Shown piece by piece: positions 60,168 through 64,000 of a stretch of 64,000 bases of DNA. Position numbers and translations under genes: made by a program. The notes under the pieces were generated by a model. It made no database searches and was not told the origin of the DNA. It saw only the letters and a list, made by a program, of their open reading frames with translations. Numbering within the stretch: the stretch's first letter is position 1; each line of letters opens with the position of its first letter. The stretch comes from Roseovarius bejariae (lineage in GTDB: Bacteria; Pseudomonadota; Alphaproteobacteria; Rhodobacterales; Rhodobacteraceae), in assembly GCF_009669325.1 (NCBI RefSeq), contig NZ_SZWE01000001.1, positions 992,402 to 1,056,401 of the forward strand, given 5' to 3'.

Positions 60168-60506
60168 ATGGACCTGCACAGCACGAAAACCAACGATACG
60201 CTTATCATCACCGTCAATGAGGCGCGCATCGACGCCAGCGCCGCGATCCGCTTCAAGGACAGCATGCGCGCCCTGACCGACGCCGGGCCACCGCATGCGG
60301 TTCTGGACCTGTCGAAAGTGTCATTCGTCGACTCCAGCGGCCTTGGGGCGATTGTCGCCTCCAAGAAACAGCTGCGCCCGGGGCAGCGGCTTGATCTCGC
60401 AGGATTGACCCCCGATGTCGCCAAGGTGTTTCGTCTCACACGGATGGACACGGTTTTCGTCATACACGACAGCCCCGACTCGGTATCGGGACGCGCCGTC
60501 GGATAA
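60168..60506 (+). CDS. STAS-domain anti-sigma factor antagonist
   Basis: 112 residues, one STAS domain (IRFKDSMRALTDAGPPHAVLDLSKVSFVDSSGLGAIV) with the phosphorylatable Ser in VDSSGLGA as in SpoIIAA/RsbV. It is expected to bind and be phosphorylated by the ATP-binding protein encoded next. The pair forms the core of a partner-switching module. No sigma factor or PP2C phosphatase gene is adjacent. Confidence 0.9.
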   Translation: MDLHSTKTNDTLIITVNEARIDASAAIRFKDSMRALTDAGPPHAVLDLSKVSFVDSSGLGAIVASKKQLRPGQRLDLAGLTPDVAKVFRLTRMDTVFVIHDSPDSVSGRAVG

Positions 60507-60556
60507 GGACCACGAAGGTGTGTCACGACAGGCCTGACCCACAGGCAGGGCAGCCC

Positions 60557-60994
60557 ATGTCCTTTCGCTTTTCTCTGACCGCACGCGCGACGGAATGTGG
60601 CGTGCGCACCCTTCTGTCTGATTGCCGTGCGCGGCTTGAGGCGGGAGGCATACCACGTCGATGTCTGGGCATGGTGGAACTGGTTTTGGCCGAGGCGTTG
60701 AACAATGTCGTCGAGCATGCCTATGCCGAAATTGCCACCGGCCCGGTGAGTATTGAAGCGACAGTCGCGCATGGGCAGGTTTTGGCCCATATTCGCGACA
60801 ATGGGGCCCCCTTTCCCGGTTTGGAGCCTCCACCCGGGCGCTTACCTACCAGTGACGGTGAAATCGACAATTTACCGGAAGGGGGATTCGGGTGGTTCCT
60901 GATCCGGGACCTCTGCGAGACCGTGGAATACCGCCGGGAAGGCGGGGGAAACCGCCTGACACTCGGTATGCGGCTTGAGAAACACAATACATAA
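60557..60994 (+). CDS. RsbW/SpoIIAB-like ATP-binding protein
   Basis: 145 residues from the ATG at 60557; a GTG at 60518 behind GAAGG is an alternative. GHKL ATPase fold with N box VLAEALNNVVEHAY, G1 IRDNGAPF and G2 GGFGWFLIRDLCETVEY. As a serine kinase/anti-sigma factor it would phosphorylate the STAS protein and sequester a sigma factor or another target. Fifty bases from the STAS gene. Confidence 0.88.
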   Translation: MSFRFSLTARATECGVRTLLSDCRARLEAGGIPRRCLGMVELVLAEALNNVVEHAYAEIATGPVSIEATVAHGQVLAHIRDNGAPFPGLEPPPGRLPTSDGEIDNLPEGGFGWFLIRDLCETVEYRREGGGNRLTLGMRLEKHNT

Positions 60995-61214
60995 GCGAAT
61001 CGCGGGCCAGAAACCGTATTATGGTCACAATCTGTTCGCAGCAGCGCCAAATTAGAAGCTCATACCATTGAGTGTAGCTGCAAATGGCTTCCCTCGGCGC
61101 CGCGCTTTCAACAGCCCCCACCCAGTGCGTGGCGTCGAGGTTTCTTCTTCCCAAACAATTGGCATTCCGGGAAAGCCCCCCTATGGTCAGCGCGCTGACA
61201 CATGAGGAGGCATC

Positions 61215-62792
61215 ATGCGCGATTTTCAACTGCCCGGCCGCTCGGCCTGTTTCGCCACAAACGGAGTATGCGCCACATCGCACCCCCTGGCCGCCAAGAC
61301 GGCCATCGACATCCTGCAACGGGGTGGCAATGCCATGGATGCAGCTATTGCCGGGGCTGTTCTGCTGGGGATATGCGAACCGCAAATGACTGGCATCGGC
61401 GGCGATTGCTTTGTGTTGATGTCAGAACCGGGAAGCCATGAAATCAAGGCCCTGAATGGCTCGGGCCGGGCCCCTGCCGCGGCCAAGGCCGCCGATCTGC
61501 GCGCCAAGGGCCATGAGGCCGTGCCACTCAACGGTCCCGAGGCGGTTACCATTCCCGGCGCCATTGATGCCTTTTGCCGTTTGAGCGAGGACCACGGAAA
61601 ACTTGGTCTCGATGCCCTGCTGGCACCGTCGATCCACTATGCCGAAGACGGTATCCCGGTCGCCCCGCGTGTGGCGTTCGACTGGCCCGTGGCCGGGAAA
61701 GCCCTTCAGGGTCATGGGGTTACGCATTATTCCAAGGCCGGACAGCCCTATACCACTGGCGAGATTTTCCGCGCCCCGGGACAGGCCGAGGTGCTGCGCC
61801 GGATCGCCAAGGATGGGCGCGATGCCTTTTACAGCGGCGAAGTGGCCGAAGATATGCTGGCCACGCTGAACGCTATGGGCGGCGTGCATACAGCCGAGGA
61901 TTTCGCGGCAACGGCGTGCAACTACACTACGCCCGTACGCGGCAGTTACGGTGGCGTCGACTTGGTCGAGCATCCGCCCAACGGACAGGGCGCGACCGCC
62001 ATCCTGATGCTTAACATACTGAGCCACTTCGATATTTCGAGGATGGACCCGCTTGGTGCACAGCGTGCCCACATCGAGGCAGAGGCCGCGAAACTGGCCT
62101 ATGACGCACGCAACCGGATCATTGCCGACGCCGATCACACCGCGCGGCTGGAGCATATGCTCTCGCCCGAGACGGCGGCGAAACTGGCCGCCTTGATCGA
62201 TCCGCAAAACGCGATGCCCGACGCAGCGCCGCTGACCGAAGCGGTGCACCGGGACACGATCTATATCACGGTGGTGGATCGCGACCGCATGGCGGTATCG
62301 CTGATTTACTCAATTTTTCATGGGTTTGGCTCGGGGATCGCCTCGGAGAAATTCGGTATCCTGATGCAGAACCGCGGCGCGGGCTTTAGCCTCACGCCCG
62401 GCCACCCGAACGAGATGGCAGGCGGTAAGCGGCCCATGCATACGATCATTCCCGGGATGCTGGCCGATGACAGCGGCGTCATCATGCCATTCGGCGTGAT
62501 GGGTGGCGCCTATCAACCCAATGGACACGCAAGATTTGTCAGCAATCTCAGGGACTTCGGGATGGATGCGCAGGCCGCCATCGACGCGCCGCGCGCCTTC
62601 TCGGACAAGGGTGAGATGAAGGTCGAGCGCGGCTATGCCGACAGTGTCCGGCAGGAACTGGCGGATATGGGCCACAAGGTCACGACCCCGCATGAGGCCA
62701 TCGGCGGGGCGCAGGCGATCCTGATCCGGCCCGATGGGGTGCTGGAAGGGGCGAGTGACCCGCGCAAGGATGGCTGCGCGCTGGGGTATTGA
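61215..62792 (+). CDS. Gamma-glutamyltransferase family protein
   Basis: 525 residues. N-terminal nucleophile hydrolase of the GGT/acylase type: GVCATSHPLAAKTAIDILQRGGNAMDAAIA at the start, TGIGGDCFVL, and the self-processing Thr nucleophile in HRDTIYITVVDRD. It ends with the small-subunit GGKRPMHTIIPGM and GVMGGAYQPNGHARFV. There is no signal peptide, unlike periplasmic GGT, so it may be a cytosolic relative such as an oxamate amidohydrolase-type or acylase member. No linked genes; substrate uncertain. Confidence 0.9.
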   Translation: MRDFQLPGRSACFATNGVCATSHPLAAKTAIDILQRGGNAMDAAIAGAVLLGICEPQMTGIGGDCFVLMSEPGSHEIKALNGSGRAPAAAKAADLRAKGHEAVPLNGPEAVTIPGAIDAFCRLSEDHGKLGLDALLAPSIHYAEDGIPVAPRVAFDWPVAGKALQGHGVTHYSKAGQPYTTGEIFRAPGQAEVLRRIAKDGRDAFYSGEVAEDMLATLNAMGGVHTAEDFAATACNYTTPVRGSYGGVDLVEHPPNGQGATAILMLNILSHFDISRMDPLGAQRAHIEAEAAKLAYDARNRIIADADHTARLEHMLSPETAAKLAALIDPQNAMPDAAPLTEAVHRDTIYITVVDRDRMAVSLIYSIFHGFGSGIASEKFGILMQNRGAGFSLTPGHPNEMAGGKRPMHTIIPGMLADDSGVIMPFGVMGGAYQPNGHARFVSNLRDFGMDAQAAIDAPRAFSDKGEMKVERGYADSVRQELADMGHKVTTPHEAIGGAQAILIRPDGVLEGASDPRKDGCALGY

Positions 62793-62840
62793 GCGAATCG
62801 GGGCTAAGCCCTTGAGTTAACGCGAAAACCCCCTCTCGGC

Positions 62841-62888
62841 ATCGCGTCGGTATGACGTCGGTATCGCGTCGGTATTTTTTACCGACGC
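62841..62888 (+). repeat. Tandem CGTCGGTAT repeats with hairpin
   Basis: Three spaced CGTCGGTAT units within 62841-62876, including a 17-base match (62857-62873) to the BKACE-SDR gap. The last unit forms a nine-base-pair hairpin GCGTCGGTA (62866-62874) with TACCGACGC (62880-62888) around a T5 loop. Confidence 0.65.
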
Positions 62889-62915
62889 CCGGCGGGTGAA
62901 CAGGCCGCGCGGTGA

Positions 62916-62951
62916 GAAACGTACGAAACGTACGTGAGTTTCGTACGTTTC
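62916..62951. repeat. CGTACG inverted repeat
   Basis: Perfect 14-base inverted repeat GAAACGTACGAAAC (62916-62929) and GTTTCGTACGTTTC (62938-62951) with an eight-base centre. It has the CGTACG core of the 78-bp elements at 10262 and 26455 but a different architecture. Confidence 0.8.
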
Positions 62952-63020
62952 GCGACACCCGGATCTGACCCTTACGAGCATCTTCGCGACAACCGGATGT
63001 GATGCGCACAACGTTGACGG

Positions 63021-63066
63021 CGAAATCTTGAAAAGATTTCGGTCCGATTTCTTTTCAAGAAATCGG
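63021..63066. terminator. Two tandem hairpins between GGT-family gene and hspQ
   Basis: CGAAATCTT/AAGATTTCG (63021-63029, 63033-63041; loop GAA) and CCGATTTCTT/AAGAAATCGG (63044-63053, 63057-63066; loop TTC). Both have A/T-rich apical halves. Probably terminators for the convergent genes. Confidence 0.6.
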
Positions 63067-63095
63067 TTGGCGGTGCGCATGAATGTTCACGGACC

Positions 63096-63425
63096 CTAGT
63101 TCAGCTGGAAATGCAGCGGGTAGGCGCCGTCCTGGAACGGGCCGAAGAGATCGGGGATATCGGGGTGGTCCACCGGCTCACCGGAATAATCGGCCACGAG
63201 GTTCTGTTCCGAGACATAGGCCACGTAGTAGCTTTGGTCATTTTCGGCCAGAAGGTGGTAAAATGGCTGTTCGCGCGACGGGCGGCTATCCTCGGGAATG
63301 GAGTGATACCATTCCTCGGTATTGGAAAATTCGGGGTCCACGTCAAAGACAACGCCCCGGAAGGGGTGCTTCTTGTGGCGCACCACTTGACCCAGATGAT
63401 ATTTCGCTCGTGTCTTCAGCATCAT
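63096..63425 (-). CDS. hspQ: Heat shock protein HspQ
   Basis: About 109 residues from the ATG at 63425 (or 63422); an upstream in-frame extension is not conserved-looking. The HspQ/YccV signature is clear: KYHLGQVVRHKKHPFRGVVFDVDPEF, then HLLAENDQSYYVAYVSEQNL. HspQ binds hemimethylated DNA and enhances Lon proteolysis in enterobacteria. Single gene with terminator-like hairpins downstream. Confidence 0.93.
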   Translation of the reverse strand: MMLKTRAKYHLGQVVRHKKHPFRGVVFDVDPEFSNTEEWYHSIPEDSRPSREQPFYHLLAENDQSYYVAYVSEQNLVADYSGEPVDHPDIPDLFGPFQDGAYPLHFQLN

Positions 63426-63507
63426 ATTGCAGCCCCTATCCCCGCATCTTAATGGTTTCAAGGCCGGTTTGTCTAATACCGGAGGCAATTTTGATGGGAA
63501 ACAGTCT

Positions 63508-64000
63508 GTGAACCTTGCTTTGACAGTGCTTGAAATCGTGGCGCCGGTCTTCATGCTGGCCGCCATCGGATTTACCTGGGTAAAGCTGGGGTTCGACTAT
63601 AGCGTCGAGTTCGTCACGCGCATGGCGATGACCCTGTCGGTGCCCTGCCTGATCTTTGTCTCGCTCATGCAGACCGAGATCGACCCGGCGGCCCTGACCA
63701 CGCTGTCACTGGCCGCGATCGTGGCCTATGGCGCGCTGACCGTCGCGATGCAGGTACTGGTGCGGGCGGGCGGTTTGGAGCAGCGGACCTATTCTGCGCC
63801 GATGATCTTTGGCAACACGGGCAACCTTGGCCTACCCCTTGCGCTGTTCGCCTTCGGCGAGACCGGCCTTGGCTATGCGGTGGTGGTCTTTGCCATCATG
63901 GCGATCTGGTCGTTCACCTATGGTATCTGGCTGGTGTCGGGGGGCGGCTCGATCGTCAAGGTGGTGAAGGAACCCTTGGTGGCGGCGACGGTCCTTGGCG
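63508..64000 (+). CDS. AEC-family transporter, 3'-truncated by the window edge
   Basis: Reads from a GTG at 63508 to the end of the window (164 residues seen). Hydrophobic helices VLEIVAPVFMLAAIGF and VTRMAMTLSVPCLIFVSLM, and the family hallmark MIFGNTGNLGLPLALFAFG, identify the auxin efflux carrier/malonate permease family. The GTG overlaps the stop of a five-codon ATG frame at 63494 that has GGAGG eight bases upstream, so translation may be coupled. Substrate unknown. Confidence 0.88.
   Translation, partial: MNLALTVLEIVAPVFMLAAIGFTWVKLGFDYSVEFVTRMAMTLSVPCLIFVSLMQTEIDPAALTTLSLAAIVAYGALTVAMQVLVRAGGLEQRTYSAPMIFGNTGNLGLPLALFAFGETGLGYAVVVFAIMAIWSFTYGIWLVSGGGSIVKVVKEPLVAATVLG

Larger units (their letters stand above)
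62793..63095. other. 303-bp intergenic region rich in palindromes
   Basis: Between the GGT-family gene and convergent hspQ. In order: a tandem CGTCGGTAT repeat with hairpin (62841-62888), a CGTACG inverted repeat (62916-62951), and two A+T-rich hairpins (63021-63066) suited to termination. No gene is apparent. Confidence 0.75.

Overview
The window is high-GC chromosomal DNA, densely packed and mostly in short operons with ATGA/GTGA overlaps. Gene content points to a marine alphaproteobacterium of the Rhodobacterales/Roseobacter type: two TRAP transporters with their regulators, a carnitine locus with a fused dehydrogenase-thioesterase, BKACE, and the set yacG / short RNase E/G / maf / infA beside tRNA-Phe. 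This assignment is inference from content; there is no rRNA or other marker to test it. There is no prophage, transposase, integrase or CRISPR array.

Layout. 1-1443: 3' part of pckA. 1501-10257: a carnitine / crotonobetaine / gamma-butyrobetaine catabolic locus (cdhR-like regulator divergent from BKACE, SDR, lipocalin-like lipoprotein, fused carnitine dehydrogenase-thioesterase, acyl-CoA dehydrogenase, ADP-forming CoA ligase, CaiD). 10576-20485: dctPQM dicarboxylate TRAP transporter, an acyltransferase, and a three-gene signalling operon of two sensor kinases and a DctD-like regulator that lacks the sigma-54 contact loop. 20528-26441: IclR regulator, a second TRAP transporter with a Tat-exported binding protein, and a divergent GMC (choline dehydrogenase-like) oxidoreductase. 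26881-28102: an A+T-richer, apparently acquired pair (DUF488 plus an unrecognised partner) lying against lepA. 30140-33815: a four-gene, apparently biosynthetic operon (thermostable-hemolysin family, AMP-ligase, SDR, Fe/2OG dioxygenase), followed by DUF2147 and a membrane-anchored LuxR-type regulator.

35123-54077 looks like a low-oxygen/stress island: CBS-pair protein, Crp/Fnr regulator with an FNR-like box, phasin, P2-type ATPase, Hsp20, phosphoribosyltransferase and a MacAB-like ABC exporter. In its middle (40541-48771, minus strand) is the most unusual gene set of the window: an acetyl-CoA-synthetase-like ligase, an acyl carrier protein, a thiamine-diphosphate dehydrogenase E1 alpha subunit carrying a convincing Tat signal, E1 beta, a YgiT-type zinc protein, two tandem paralogous single-haem cytochromes c, an MBOAT O-acyltransferase and an SGNH-type partner. 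Ligase, carrier, MBOAT and SGNH repeat the logic of the Dlt (D-alanylation) system. The added exported E1 and cytochromes suggest a periplasmic oxidative-decarboxylation / acylation system that I cannot match to a described one.

54125-64000: tRNA-Phe, housekeeping genes (yacG, RNase E/G, maf, infA), a nitrilase-family amidohydrolase, fRMsr, a TetR regulator with a small membrane protein, thiolase, an anti-sigma/antagonist pair, a gamma-glutamyltransferase-family protein, hspQ and the start of an AEC transporter. Three intergenic regions (10258-10575, 26442-26880, 62793-63095) carry CGTACG palindromes. The first two contain the same 78-bp architecture, an apparent repeat family.
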